Assembly (NCBI GenBank): GCA_947247005.1
Contig: OX365960.1
Span: 20,336,533-20,400,532, forward strand
Direction: 5' to 3'
Origin: Spisula solida
Lineage: Eukaryota; Mollusca; Bivalvia; Venerida; Mactridae
Length of the DNA: 64,000 nt
Shown: in pieces, positions 1 to 11,734 of the stretch
Numbering within the stretch: the first letter of the stretch is position 1
Layout: every line of letters starts with the position of its first letter
The notes under the pieces: generated by a model
Database searches by the model: none
Seen by the model: the letters and a program-made list of their open reading frames with translations, nothing else
Told to the model about the DNA's origin: nothing
Translations under genes and position numbers: made by a program

Positions 1-986
1 ACATGTTTAAGGTGGAACCAGTATTACAAAAAAATGTCGAAATGTAGATGCAATCCACGGGTATCGAGAAGTGTAAAATTGATTTTTTTTTAATTTAAAA
101 CTGAACGTACGATTTCCATATTTTAGATAAAGATGTTTTAGGTTAAATTTTAAATTGGAAATAATTTCAATCAGTTTACAATAACACCGATATGTTTTTG
201 TGTTTATATATTCCAACATTTTTATAACACGTGTTCCTCCTTAATTTAATTTCATTACGGCACTGAGTATGACGGTTTTGTAACATGAAATTTAAAGTAA
301 AATTGGTTAAACCCGATAGAGATAAGGACGGAATATCATTATGTTTCTATGTTCAATTATGTGCGTAAATTAGGCATGTTAAAGCAGTAAAATTACCATT
401 GGATGACACACAAGTTTTGATAAAATTGTGCATGTTACTGCGCATAACAGTCATAAACTCGACGCGCAATACATTACATGCAATATGGTTTTTAAATAGT
501 CTGTAAAACCAGTTTTATTCGAGATTATGTATTTTTTTCAGATTTTTCACGGAAAATCCATTTCTTACATTGTAAATTTATAATCAAGTAAATAGTTCAC
601 ATCTAACATTTCTGTAATAATTATGAGTTTATCAATCCTACTACTTAGTCCGAATTTCATACAATTGTTCACAGCGCGAAAATATGGTCATTTACAGTAG
701 GCTAGATAATTAAACGAAGAATGTTAATCAATCATTTATAAAATAACATATTACTGTCATTGTCATTGAAAATAACATTTGATTGGGGAATAGTCGGGGA
801 AAATCATTTTTCATCTTCGATTGATTCTGTGTAATAAATATGATAAAAAAATAACGCTATAACAGTAAAAAACCACTTTTGGTAGAATAGTGTCTGTTAG
901 TCAATCATTTATAAAACATATTTTGATTGGCTGTTCAAGCACCTCCTTTCGGTATTTTAAGCAACAAACTTGTATTAAATAGACAT
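1..986. other. AT-rich non-coding stretch
   Basis: No open frame with protein-like composition, tandem array or inverted repeat was seen. The only open frame (minus strand, about 70 codons) is Lys/Phe/Tyr-rich, as expected from AT-rich DNA. Confidence 0.5.
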
Positions 987-1227
987 CTGGCCCCGATATC
1001 CCGAAGCATCTCAAAGAGAAATCTCAGCTCAAATTGAGATTTTGCTCAAATAAGAATCGGAGTTTAAGACAAATCTCAAGTGTTGCTGGCGAAATGCTCT
1101 TAATGTTTTCATTTTGGTGATACCAATTTTGAGTCTGATATCGCATGGAAATTTACTCAAAAGACAATCGACAAAATTTGAGCTGAGATTTATCTCACAT
1201 TGAGATGTTTCGGGAGATCGGGGCCAG
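987..1227. mobile_element. Foldback MITE with GGCCCCGAT terminal inverted repeats
   Basis: The left end reads CTGGCCCCGATATCCCGAAG. The right end is its inverted copy (ending CGGGGCCAG), with about 28 bp of near-perfect terminal inverted repeat. Further inverted homology around CTCAAATTGAGAT continues inward. No open frame lies inside and no target-site duplication is evident in the flanks, so the superfamily is unassigned. A diverged second copy lies at about 11735-12490. Confidence 0.8.
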
Positions 1228-1255
1228 TTTTAATCAGCTCGTACCACCTTAATGG

Positions 1256-1431
1256 CCTCATCGATAACATAGTGGTAGAGCCTCCGCTTCGAGTACAGGA
1301 GGTCCTAGGTTCGATTCCACGCCACTTCATACCAAAGACAAAAAAATATAGCACCGGTATTTCTTCTGCTAGTCGCTGATGTAAGGATGAGTAACGTTAC
1401 ATATTAATCGAAATAAACATGAAAAAAAAAA
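1256..1431 (+). mobile_element. tRNA-derived SINE
   Basis: The head has an RNA polymerase III A-box-like segment (AGTGGTAGAG, 1271-1280) and a consensus B box (GGTTCGATTCC, 1308-1318) at tRNA-like spacing. The body ends in an A-rich tail (1422-1431). It does not fold as a complete tRNA, so I call it a SINE rather than a tRNA gene. Confidence 0.7.
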
Positions 1432-2356
1432 TCGTTATTAACAAGCGCTGAGCTAGATTATACAAATGTACTTCAATGGTGTACATGTAATTGTATTAAC
1501 ATGTAATTCTATTCACATGTAATATGTACCTGGAATTTCACAATCGTGTAATTCGTGACACCAAAATTCCAAAACAATCATTATATCACAGTCATTACTT
1601 ACATTTTATCATCACATATTATCCACATTATATATTTCTTTATATTATGCTCCCACATTCCAACAGGTAACGAACAGCCTGTCACTGACTACCGGAATAT
1701 CCAAATGTTCCCTCACAGCTATATAGTATTTGCACTATAATATAAGTAGAGCGAAAATCGACAGAGCAAGATTTCACTATAATATAATATTAACTATACC
1801 ACACCGAATTGTTACACCCAGAGTAACGTGTAGGTCGGTCAATATTGAAGATTTGGTGTTTTACCACAATAAGAAGATAATGTTTGGTAGAATTTTGTTA
1901 CAAAAATAGATCATAGATTAGTACCATAACTTAAAGTTTGTTAAAAACCCATAGCATAGTTAGTAAAACAGCAGTGGGGCAATTATAATATAAAAATATT
2001 TGTATTGAAGCATATTTTACCGAGTTATACAATAGATTCAGTGAAGGGCTATTTTATAGATTTCACGGGTAGTTAATTTGGTCTCTATACTGAAGGTTCA
2101 ACTAGTGGGTATACCGCAGTAGGGTATTTACGTTTATGGTACTTATATGTTAAAATCCCTGTCATACTATCTAGTCATTATCACCGTCTTGTCTCGTGAG
2201 AAAAGAAAATTAACGAACAATTGACATGCATACAATACAAATGTAGATCTATATGATTGTCGTGATGATTTCGAAACATTTACAGCAAGCGGTCCAATAA
2301 CCGTACGCGTTTTATTTATAAAACTATTTTGACTACACTAGTACGTATCTAATACA
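1432..2356. other. AT-rich non-coding stretch
   Basis: No recognisable gene or repeat. A 61-codon open frame at 1555-1740 has no homology I recognise and is probably chance. Confidence 0.45.
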
Positions 2357-2795
2357 ATGTACCTACATCAGTGTAGCAATACCATGTGACTTTTGGCTAC
2401 AGTTACAAGAAGACATTTGTAAACATTGGAAAATAAAATAGCCATAAGTATTTTATTTCTTCATCGATTTCTATTAAATATACGCCACGCTAAGGGGGAC
2501 ATTATTTGCTTTCCATGAAATATAAGATCTTTTTCAGCAGCTTTACCGGTTTTTTCATTACCCTGTGAAACCTACACGTTCCACGGTGTCACAGGGTAAT
2601 GGACAAAACGGCACATCAGCTGAAAAAGATTTTATATTTCATGGAAAGCAAATAATGTTCCCCTTAGCGTGGCGTAGATTTCATAGAAATCGATGAAGAA
2701 ATAAAATACTTATGGCTACATTTGTGTTCCAATGTTTACAAATTTCTACTTGGAACTATAGTAAAAAACCACGTGGTATTGCTACACTGTACATT
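2357..2795. mobile_element. 440-bp foldback (palindromic) element
   Basis: Two arms of about 200 bp are inverted copies of each other, meeting near 2570-2580. Landmarks in the left arm are GTGTAGCAATACCA, AAACATTGG, AGCCATAAGTATTTTATTTC, CGCCACGCTAAGGGG and ATTACCCTGTGA. All recur in reverse order in the right arm. The arms differ by scattered substitutions and small indels. There is no coding capacity. Confidence 0.8.
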
Positions 2796-2869
2796 ATACG
2801 AACATATAATTATATTGTCTATACATTATACGTGCTTGTTTACCCGTATGATGCTAAGGTCAAATTGCC

Positions 2870-3450
2870 CTACGAGCTCCTTACGAGCTCCGTACGAGTT
2901 GATTTTGGCAAACTCGCATGGCGTCCGTACGGAGCCCATACGGACACCGGTGACTCGTACGAGCATCGTACGGATTTTCTTAACTCGTACGAGCATCGTA
3001 CGGATATCGTACAAGTGCATCTCTATAGATTGTTCTTGGTCCGTACGAGTAGTGACCAGACGCTACGAGCATCATGTACAGAACTGGTTAGGATTTCAAA
3101 AATTGTGAACTCGTACGAGTTGATAAATTCGTACGGATATCGTACGAGCTTTGTGACCAAAGCATTACCCGTATAACAGTCAAACATATTGTAAAGACAA
3201 TCTGCAAACACAATAACAATTTTAAAAAGATGTGTGTTAAAACGTTCGTGGTCCGTACGAGTTGTGACCAGACGCTACGAACATACAGAACCGGTTAGGA
3301 TTTCAAAAATTGTGAACTCGTACGAGTTGATAAATTCGTACGGATATCGTACGAGCTTTATGACCGTAGCATTACCCGTATAACAGTCAAACATATTGTA
3401 AAGACAATCTGCAAACACAATAACAATTTAAAAAAGATGTGTGTAAAAAC
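2870..3450 (+). repeat. CGTACG-rich repeat with a ~210-bp tandem duplication
   Basis: The self-complementary hexamer CGTACG occurs about 14 times here, mostly as TCGTACGAG or TCGTACGGAT. Positions 3032-3243 and 3244-3450 are direct copies sharing most bases, from the motif GGTCCGTACGAGT to GATGTGTGT. The open frames of 128 and 154 codons across this block are low-complexity by-products. Related loci lie at about 6400-6670 and 16454-16700. Confidence 0.75.
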
Positions 3451-3519
3451 AGATACTATAGATAGTGTATGGTAAAAAGGACCATTTTTATCTCCCATTT
3501 GATAACAGATAAAAATTAT

Positions 3520-3840
3520 ATTAACCCTGTAAAGAGAGTCCACCTGTCAACAAAGACCATTATAATTAAACGTGCATGTAAAGGATACCCGATTTACATT
3601 TCAACTGTAAATGAGAGACCGCCTGTCAATGAAGACCAATGTGTCTGCGTATACATGTAAACATTTGTATATCTGTGCTAGTGGTCTCCTTATTTAAGCG
3701 ACCACCTGTCATGAACAGTTATTATCCTGTAAATATAGGTTCATCATCGGTTACAATAAACACACCTGTTTTAAACAACCACTTGCTTTACACATCTACA
3801 ATTTACACATTTTATGTATCATTTGACCAGTCGTTCTAGC
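3520..3840 (+). repeat. Diverged GACCACCTGTC repeat
   Basis: Several degenerate copies of a motif like GACCACCTGTCAATGAAGAC are spaced about 60-90 bp apart (near 3540, 3618, 3700 and 3760). A related segment is seen near 13640. It looks like an old tandem array and has no convincing coding frame. Confidence 0.45.
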
Positions 3841-4020
3841 CAGGTTAGACCGGGTACTTGTTACTTGTATAATTATTATGAATCTCATATAATCAAAGGG
3901 CTGAATGTACAACACAATTGATGACGGGGTGCACAGCAGTTATTCGTAGTTCCGAATTCAGGTAAATGCGTCTGTTTATTATTTGCTTTCAATGGATTAT
4001 GGAGATTTTTCAGTGAAATA

Positions 4021-4067
4021 AACAGTGAAAATAACAGTGAAATTACCACTTTGTTATTTTCACTGTT
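4021..4067. repeat. Perfect-stem hairpin of AACAGTGAAAATAACA
   Basis: AACAGTGAAAATAACA is followed 16 bases later by its exact inverted complement. Simple CAGTGAAA repeats precede it. It may be the terminal part of the foldback cluster that follows. Confidence 0.6.
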
Positions 4068-4084
4068 TTAGAAGCTGGTTCCAG

Positions 4085-4205
4085 TATCATGCAGAAAAAG
4101 AAACGTAACGTCAACGGCGTCGGGCTTTAAAATATGCGTTACGTCATCATGACGTCATAATTATCACGTCGTGACGTTCTAATTTCGACGTGATTTTTCC
4201 AATTA
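4085..4205. repeat. TGACGTCA-type motif cluster
   Basis: Six or more ACGTC/GACGT motifs occur within 120 bp, including the palindrome ATGACGTCAT near 4147-4156. A similar cluster is found inside the inverted-repeat element at 22700-22800, so this is probably a shared transposon segment. A regulatory role (CREB-type sites) cannot be judged from sequence. Confidence 0.4.
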
Positions 4206-4242
4206 AGCCAATTACGGCACATATTTAAGAGGAATTGAGGCA

Positions 4243-4422
4243 TATAATAAACAGAAAATTTGTTGATTTTTGGTTTAAGATCAATTTTATTTCACTCGTG
4301 ATCACAGAAAATTACATTTTCACTCGTGGCTACGCCACTCGTGAAAATATTTAGTTTCTGTGATTACTCGGTGAAATAAAATTCGATCTTACACCAAAAT
4401 CAACAAATATCCTCTATTTATT
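4243..4422. mobile_element. Foldback MITE, AATAAATAG...TTTGTTGATTTT ends
   Basis: About 75-bp arms are inverted copies, including TTTGTTGATTTT, AAGATC, TTTTATTTCAC and ATCACAGAAA. The centre is CACTCGTGGCTACGCCACTCGTG, itself palindromic. The terminal motif AATAAATAGAGGATATTTGT is shared with the foldback at 58072-58246, so the two belong to one family. Confidence 0.75.
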
Positions 4423-4587
4423 ACCACAGGAACTTGCATTTATAAATTGAAAAAAGTTATTTTTCACTGGGCCTACTGTACAGCCTGTATAAAAAATATA
4501 TTTTAATACAGAGGCTGCACAGTAGGCCCAGTCAAAATTTTTTTTTTCATTTTTTTAAAAAATCATAAATTCAAGTTCCTGTGGTAA
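4421..4587. mobile_element. Foldback MITE abutting the previous one
   Basis: It has terminal inverted repeats TTACCACAGGAACTTG. A second internal inverted pair is ACTGGGCCTACTGT / ACAGTAGGCCCAGT around 4467-4531, with poly-T/A near the right arm. Its left terminus overlaps the right terminus of the preceding foldback, so the two are adjacent or nested. Confidence 0.75.
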
Positions 4588-4599
4588 TATACCTAGGTC

Positions 4600-6370
4600 A
4601 CAAATCACCCGGTCGCCGGACGATGTCCGTGTATTCGATGTAAACCCGATGTTTAGACATTGTGCGGACGCCAACCGTTGAGTTGCAAAGCATGTTTCAA
4701 AAGAGGATTAAAATTACGCCGGTAGCGCCTTGATGACTGGCCGATTTCAGTCCTGCCCCCGTTCCGATTAGAAGAAAGTATCGGATTGTGTTTATGACCT
4801 AGGTACCTGCTTTAAGTAGTCACACTATACGCGTCGTTTGACTGGTTGTTTTACACAGGTCATAGAGTATTTAGCTACTTGTAATCACTAGTTCAGTTTC
4901 CCGGTGCAAGGTTAATAACCTACTGTTCATGCGCTTAATGAATAACGTGTAGTTGGAAGGTCTAATTGACACGATTGTATAGGTGAAACAGTAAAAACAC
5001 ATGTACGGAAAACGTGGTTCAAGTTAACCCGTCCTACCTGAGATTTTTTCTGACAAAATCCCTCATTTTGTTTAATTATTTTTCAAGAGAAAAGTGTGTT
5101 TCTGTGGCAGATAATTCTTTAACATGAATGAACCCGAGAAGTGATCCGAGAGTTAATTATGCTCTGGACTACGTATCAAGATTGTCACAGATTCGATTCT
5201 CGACAGGGACACGTGGTCGTTTTGTAAAACGTTTATCAATGTTTCTCATCCAACTAGAGATGAACTGGTATGTAACCCATGTATGGGGGGTAATGTTGTG
5301 TGTATCGGTGCTTGAAGATAAAATGTGGTTCAGTGACTCTGACCTACCCAGATTTTTCAGGCTAAATCCCTCATTGTGGTTACTAGTAATAGTTTTAAAA
5401 GAAGAAAGTTTGTTTCTGATGCAGATACTTCCTTAACGTGAGTTTATATTGCTTGAAAGAAGTAAATAAACCATTTTGTTTACTTTATTATGCATCACCT
5501 CGATTTTCAAACTGAATATTGTAAGCAAACTAGAAGTAGTTTTGATTCAAAAACGTTTGTCCACCGCTAAGGACCATAACTCTGGTAATATTCATCCGAC
5601 CATGCTTTCCTGGTAATATGCAGAACCTGGCTTGGTATACTTACTATTCATGTGAAGTTTCATTGAAATACGACAGGCATCTAGAGGTTCAGGAACAAAT
5701 CAATATGTCTCTACCACTATACTAGTATGAAGGAGACATGTTATAATGGCGTTCCATAATTTATACCAAGGACATGGAACCCCAAATGCACAAATTATCA
5801 ATTCATCATTTCAATGTTCGACTGGGGACAGTGAATAGTTCATGACCCAAAAGTCAGGTCACCTGGTATGGCTACCTACTTGACAATGAACTGGTTAAAG
5901 TCCAAAAACGGATCTAAAAATAATAGCAGTAGTACTGTCCTAAACACGGGACCGGTGAAGGATATCAATACTATTTGGATGATGATCAAATTATGACCAG
6001 TTGTGGTAAATAGATAGACGTGTGTAGTTGCATATTTCACATTTGATCTTATAGAATATATCGTCAATAACAAATTAAATATGAATCAACGATAAACATC
6101 GTAAGTCAAGCAGATGTGTTCGTTTGTGCGTATGTTTATTTATTTATAATACAGAGAAAGGTTGCGAAACTCAACGTGTAACGTGTACACAAGACTAACC
6201 TTTGAGCATTTCGTCATAAATCTGTGTCATATTACTATTATTATATTCATTCATGAAAAAAAATCAAATTTCATCTGTCACTTGATTCTACACGCACACG
6301 TTGTGTCTCACAAGCCAAGTCTAATTGCAACGTGTACGTATACATGTACGGGTAGCTACATGTACAACTA
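4600..6370. other. Mostly non-coding stretch with one diverged duplication
   Basis: About 115 bp at 5010-5125 recur, diverged, at about 5318-5440. Shared blocks are CCTACC...GATTTTT, AATCCCTCATT and GTTTCTG.TG.CAGATA. The 102-codon frame 5128-5436 spans the second copy and is not recognised. The segment around 5560-5720 resembles dispersed invertebrate repeats with a GTGAAGTTTCATTGAAAT core. That resemblance is from memory only. Confidence 0.35.
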
Positions 6371-6399
6371 ATCGTCATGATATGCTCGCTCCGGAACCT

Positions 6400-6670
6400 C
6401 ATTAATACCTCGGTGAGAGTTACAAGCTTGATCCGTGCTCTCGGTACGAGTTGGTTATTACGAACTCGGGCGGCGGTTTGGAAACTGCGAGGTTTGTCAA
6501 TGCTCGCATTGGCACTGTGTAGTCACGGTTTGGATATCCTGCGAATACTACATTCGAGCCTACGAGCACCGTACGTGCTCCTTGCGGGAGGCGTACGATT
6601 TACCTGCGACCGCGGTACGGCTAATCTTCTGAATATAATTGTCTGTACGAGCTGCGACCAGTTGAGGAAA
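6400..6670 (+). repeat. Diverged member of the CGTACG repeat family
   Basis: It carries GGTACGAGTT, GAGCACCGTACGTGCTC (palindromic around 6560-6576), GCGTACGA and GTACGAGCTGCGACCAG. These match the vocabulary of the 2870-3450 repeat (CGTACGAGTTGTGACCAG). The base composition is clearly more GC-rich than its surroundings. The 101-codon frame 6377-6682 lies on it and is not recognised. Confidence 0.45.
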
Positions 6671-6898
6671 TCCATTTCTTGAAAAAGATGAAGTCAGCAC
6701 ATATAAAATTGTATTTGTTTATTCCAAGAATACATGTACTTGTTAGAAGAACTACCGACTGTGCATGACTCAAAACAGTTGCACAAAGGTGTTAAAAACA
6801 AGTGATAGCAATAAAAAACGTAAAAATAGAAATAACGTTTGTTTATCCGCAACAAATCAATAACAAGTCTATTCTACTTTTACCAGTTTTGTTGCTGA

Positions 6899-7082
6899 AT
6901 GAAAAAGATTCCACCCATATATTTATACAATGAATTTCTCATAAAATCGAAAATTGTCTGCAGTCTTCTACGATTATTGAAGTATCCCACTTTTACGAAA
7001 CATAAAGCTTCCACCCATAGATTTATACAATGGATTTCTCATAAAATCGTAAATTTTCTACGATTTTCTACGATTATAAATA
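6899..7082 (+). repeat. Two-copy tandem duplication (~107-bp offset)
   Basis: TTCCACCCATA.ATTTATACAAT and TTCTCATAAAATCG recur at about 6908 and 7010, each followed by TCTACGATTAT. The open frame 6899-7141 is a product of this repeat. Confidence 0.6.
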
Positions 7083-7363
7083 ATAAGATAAACTATAAAC
7101 CGTGTTCGTTATGTGTTAAACCCGTAGTTTTATTTCACTGAGATGCTCAAATTGAACTCATTCAGCATTTGTATGAAGATGTTACAATAAATGGTTATAA
7201 TTGATCACATATAAACGATTAAAGGGACTGTAGCCGTAATATTTCCATGTCTTAAAATCGCGATTTAACTATTTACATGTACTTATTAGTTTATACCCTT
7301 ATGCAAAAATGCAGAATACCATTTAGCTAATACTGTACAGATACTTTTGTATATAACATTACA

Positions 7364-7391
7364 TAACGTAACGTAACGTAACGTAACGTAA
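7364..7391 (+). repeat. AACGT pentanucleotide microsatellite
   Basis: About five tandem AACGT units. Confidence 0.8.
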
Positions 7392-8092
7392 TCACTATTT
7401 GGTATTAAATACGTACATATTTATAACCAATCACAGAACAAATACAGTATAGCATACCCTCATCCCAGAATCAATCAAATCGTTATTAAATAATTAATTC
7501 TTTTTAAAGGGCATGTGTGACAAATAACTCGTGCATTTGTTTTTCATAAATCTATAACATAGTCATTACTATAAATTACATCGCAATTTGATATTAGTAA
7601 AAAACACGGACGCATCTCCTTTAAGCAAAGTAGTTAAGTTTATCGGATTCGTAGAGTCTTACAGGCACTTTGTTCAAAATATGCACTTTCTATTTTTATT
7701 TGATGCCGACGATGTTGTATAACTAACATTCTCTCGGAATATTTCGAATTAGAATGTCGGTATACAATATCAGTTGTGTTTCTGAACGCACCGAAGCGCA
7801 CGGTGGCACCAGGTAAAGCGGAGATCAAAGCATATTCTGGATTCGATTTGCCGACGCAAATATTTCTAATTTCGCTTTAATTAGATTTTTAGAAAGTATT
7901 CAAACGCCCAATTGTTTTCGGTATAAACTAATTGGCTTAAGCACATACATACTTCAAAACATATAATAAAACTTTTATATTGCCATTAACGGCACAAATC
8001 CTGGAGCCATCGTTAAACAAATATCATACGGAATATACAAATAGAAACAATGCAGGAAACAGTTGGTTGTTCTATTCTCTAAAAGTACGCAA
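7392..8092. other. Non-coding stretch
   Basis: Nothing recognised. A 62-codon minus-strand frame at 7640-7828 is not similar to a family I know. Confidence 0.4.
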
Positions 8093-8203
8093 TTCGGTAA
8101 AAGCATTAATTTTCGCGGAGATTAAATTTCGCGGATTTTGAAAACAATGGAATTTTCGCGGGGTCGTCAATTTGCGGATTTAAAACCACTGGGAGGAAAA
8201 TAA
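8093..8203. mobile_element. Fragment of the TTTTCGCGGA / ATTAAATTTCGCGG MITE family
   Basis: It contains ATTAATTTTCGCGGAGATTA, AAATTTCGCGGATTTT and TTTTCGCGGGGTCGT. These are hallmarks of a palindromic family seen seven more times in this window (near 12536, 15215, 17572, 24740, 25137, 27888 and 28978). Confidence 0.6.
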
Positions 8204-8336
8204 GCTATAGATAGATAGAGGCTATGCTATCTTATTTTGTTGTTGATCGACATTGAATTAGATATCCGAGTGTTTTTGCCCTATCTGTGTTGTATCATAG
8301 TAGGCCTATCATGGAGTAGGGTTGAGGTGGTAAAAA

Positions 8337-8389
8337 CGCACTCTTTTTCAGTGCAGTATTGTGGTTATTGCACTCTTTTTCAGTGCAGT
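8337..8389 (+). repeat. Short direct duplication, 20-bp core
   Basis: GCACTCTTTTTCAGTGCAGT occurs twice, about 32 bp apart. Each copy is itself a small hairpin (GCACT...AGTGC). Function unknown. Confidence 0.6.
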
Positions 8390-8899
8390 CTGTCCTTGCA
8401 TATTACATGTACATTTTGAATTTTACCGAGCGTGTTTCTACATGTTCAGTGTCACAGAGGCGAGAGATACAGAGACGAGAAAGCACTTACTCCTTTATGA
8501 CGGAGGTGCTTTGACTTAGTCATCTTCAGTCATAGAAATCGCACAGTCAATGTAGTAGATAATGCTACGGGATTTCGAGTCATCTGTGCGAGAGACGGTC
8601 TGGGTAAGAGCGATGTTTCCGTTAATCTTTGACTAGACACGTTCATTCTATTTACTACCGACACCTATAAGTGCTTTGACGAAAAACACTTCATTCGCTA
8701 AATCGACAAAAATCATAAACAAATTATGTATTGCATACATCAGCCAAACAATTGAAGACACATACTCCCTATCACATATGCTTTGAATTTAACTAAAAGC
8801 ACGAGATTAGCAATAACTTAACCATTGTGACATAATTATGTATTATTTAGCAACAACATAGACATACACACAAGCAAAGCACAACAACGTTTAGTATGC

Positions 8900-9115
8900 C
8901 TGGTGCGATACCCTTACGCTTTCTGATACGAAGACCCCTTTGTTCTATAATGTACCCAGTATTTAGCACCGATACACGCGAAACTACATCAGAGTTACCA
9001 ACAATTTGGATGGGAAACATTGTAAAGCGTTTTAGAAATGATAAAGTTCCCAGGTCTAGAATCAAACCAGAGACCTCCTGATCGGTATTCAAGAACGTTA
9101 TATCCTTTCGATTGC
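8900..9115 (-). mobile_element. Degenerate tRNA-derived SINE, minus strand
   Basis: On the minus strand a B-box-like GGTTTGATTC (9059-9068) lies downstream of a tRNA-like head (about 9070-9110). The body extends leftwards. Diverged and without a clear tail. Confidence 0.4.
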
Positions 9116-9860
9116 AGACTTGTATATGTTATTTTTTTTGTGCCAGAAGTACGTACGCGTATGCTTTGGTCGTGAACAATAACGAATTCGTTATATCAAT
9201 AGTGCGAATGATGCTTATAAAGAAATCAAACGCTAGCTTTCATGGAATTCGCTATAATACAGTTAACTTCAATAGATCACCTCGACTAGATGAGAAGTTT
9301 TGCAAGGGTCCAAACAGTGGTCTTATAATTGAAGTCGCACTGTGCATTCTTATCTAACAACGTCAGGTCAAAATGCCAAAAAGCAAAAAGGCCGTACAAA
9401 TCATCTGCTACCAATTATGCAACCATTACATTTCAACCGTCTGCAATAAAAATAAATCAGAACTAATAAATATCATTTTACTTTCCGCCAGCCACTTGTT
9501 ACAGCCTCAAACACAGCAGTTATGCCACTCAAAGACAGCGGTACATCATTTTAAATCATTAAACACCACTTACAGGTAAATATATCAACCTCTATTTTGA
9601 AGAGCATAATTATCAACCTTCAGTTTGAAGAACATATCAACCTCCATTTTTGAAGAGCTCAGCGGTGCAATAATTACCGATACTTTCTTAAAGTGTTCCC
9701 TTGTGTAACAGGTAATTACCAAGTGACTAAAGTTTTTTTGCATCAAGCAACTTCTATGTGTTCCAAACCATATGTTATGGATTGCGATAGACATTACAAA
9801 ACGTGCCTGCAAACCTGTGTTAGTGGTCACCTGAATTAAGCAGCTTTATGCGAATTGATA
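9116..9860. other. Non-coding stretch
   Basis: Several 68-81-codon frames occur on both strands but overlap one another and lack recognisable motifs. A small internal repeat (ATATCAACCTC.ATTTTGAAGA) occurs around 9580-9660. Confidence 0.35.
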
Positions 9861-9867
9861 AGCAGAT

Positions 9868-9965
9868 GGAGAGCGATGGCGTAGAGGTTGGGTTGGCGCT
9901 TTCGGGATCGAGATGTCCATGGTTCGATCCCTGTAAGTACCACTGCTTAATTTTTCAGAGCATGT
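9868..9965 (+). mobile_element. tRNA-derived SINE head
   Basis: An A-box-like GATGGCGTAGAGGT (9875-9888) is followed by a B box GGTTCGATCCC (9921-9931). No full cloverleaf or long body was identified, so it is probably a truncated SINE. Confidence 0.55.
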
Positions 9966-10052
9966 GTACCCTATAATTCTTCATTTACCCAGGCGTATGA
10001 ATGTGTACCTAAGATGGTCCAATTGTGGTTTTAGTATTGAATAAAATAGTGA

Positions 10053-10384
10053 ATGAGCGAGCGAACGAAGAGCGAACGAACGAACGAACGAACGAACGGA
10101 CGGACGGACGGACGGACGGACGGACGAACGAACGAACGAACGAACGAACGAACGAACGAACGAACGAACGAACGAACGAACGAACGAACGAACGAACGAA
10201 CGAACGAACGAACGAACGAACGAACGAACGAACGAACGAACGAACGAACGAACGAACGAAGAGCGAACGAACGAACGAACGAACGAACGAACGAACGAAC
10301 GAACGTACGGACGGACGGACGGACGGACGGACGGACGGACGGACGGACGGACGGACGGACGGACGGACGGACGGACGGACGGAT
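10053..10384 (+). repeat. Compound CGAA / CGGA tetranucleotide microsatellite
   Basis: Alternating pure blocks are CGAA (10072-10095), CGGA (10096-10125), CGAA (about 10126-10305, with one AGAG interruption near 10260) and CGGA (about 10306-10381). Frames on both strands read as NERT, DGRT or VRSF repeats and are not genes. A short related patch lies at about 10520-10563. Confidence 0.95.
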
Positions 10385-11034
10385 TTACGGGGATCTTTAT
10401 GTGATTTCCTTTGATCTTTATGTGGTCTTTTTCCACATAAACCGACTGGTTTATGTGGATTTCCTTAGTTATTTAACTAAAATTATGGACGGAATGAACC
10501 TCATAAACCATTGGATGTTGGCCCGGACGGACGTTTAGACGAACGAACGGACGGACGAACGAAAAACCTAGTTTTGATGATACCGAAACGACACGATTCA
10601 AACCTCACCAAATTAGCTGCCAGCGAGAAATGCAAAGTCAGGTGTTTCTTTCATTATAGGTACGAGATGATACAACTTGTGGTATTGTATAATATCAACT
10701 GCTTATATCCTCATATCTTATTCACACCTATTATCCACAGTCATGGAACTAATTATAGAGAAATAATTTGTCTGAATATCGAGTAGACTGAACTATACTC
10801 GGTACATTTAAAGACGTACACTAACGTTTCTCTAGTTCCATGGATGTATAATTCATATGCAATTAAAGACTATCATTACAAAAAGTGACTTTAAAGTTCA
10901 GAATTTTCAACCCAGATGAGACCATTTTATTCAATGATATTTAGCCTGTTAAGAGAAACCATCAGCAACAAATTTCATTTTTTGCTGTATTCCTGTTTGG
11001 ACATCATAATCTACAGATTTATTGCGACAACATT

Positions 11035-11300
11035 CCGTCCCAATACCCATTACCATCCGCAAACTCGCAGTCATCGGAATACCCTCTATCATCCGAATTC
11101 CCGGTATCATCAGAATACCCGTTATTATCTGCACACCCGTTAACATCCGATTACCTGCTATCATCCAAGTAGATGTTGTTATCCGAACATCCGTTATCAT
11201 CCACATACCCGCTATCATCCGAACAACTGCTGTCATCCCAATGGTCATTATCATCCGAATCCCCATTATCTTTCGAGTACCCGTTATTATTCCAAACGCC
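11035..11300 (+). repeat. 18-bp minisatellite, about 14 diverged units
   Basis: The unit approximates ACCCGTTATCATCCGAAT. Because 18 is a multiple of three, the array stays open on both strands (114 codons on +, 130 on -) as six-residue repeats such as IIRIPV. Units differ by many substitutions. Antiparallel low-complexity frames of this sort are best read as non-coding. Confidence 0.85.
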
Positions 11301-11734
11301 CGTGATGGTCCGAAATTAAAATCAGATCCAGATAAGTTCATATGTTCCTCTACATGTGCGTTTTAAATTGTACTAAGTATAGAATCTAATTGAATTCCAA
11401 TGTGATGTTGACTAAGGAAGTGTTATATTGTACAGAAACTAGAAAATGGTAATGTAATTATCAATATTTGATCAAGGGGTTGTAGTTAATGTCTAGGTTA
11501 TCTGTGAGTAATGTTAGATATAATATGTTAATGAATATAACATTTTGCTATAATACCGGCACATTTAATTTTCACATTAACACATTGTGGGCAATTTACG
11601 TACATACAATTTAAGGTTAATACGTACGACCAATGTAATTGTTTAAATTATCGTGGCACACATATCATATCGGGGGCTTATAAAGTAAAACACATATACT
11701 CGTATTCTGAGCACATTTACTCTCCTATTGGATC

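Noticed and set aside
1256..1330. Possible tRNA gene
   Set aside because: A and B boxes are present but no acceptor stem or anticodon arm can be drawn, and an A-rich tail follows. Better a SINE. The same holds for the other B-box hits.
2712..3176. 128- and 154-codon ORFs
   Set aside because: They lie over the palindrome arm and the CGTACG repeat. Arg/Tyr/Ser-rich text reflects the repeated TACGAG motif.
4085..4205. CREB-responsive promoter
   Set aside because: The TGACGTCA motifs sit in a transposon-like segment that recurs at 22700-22800, and no gene lies nearby.
9981..10538. ORFs of 129-161 codons on both strands (NERT / VRSF repeats)
   Set aside because: Entirely within the CGAA/CGGA microsatellite. 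Any frame of a stop-free tetranucleotide stays open.
10949..11366. Overlapping 114- and 130-codon frames on opposite strands
   Set aside because: Produced by the 18-bp minisatellite. Hexapeptide repeats on both strands with no independent coding sign.
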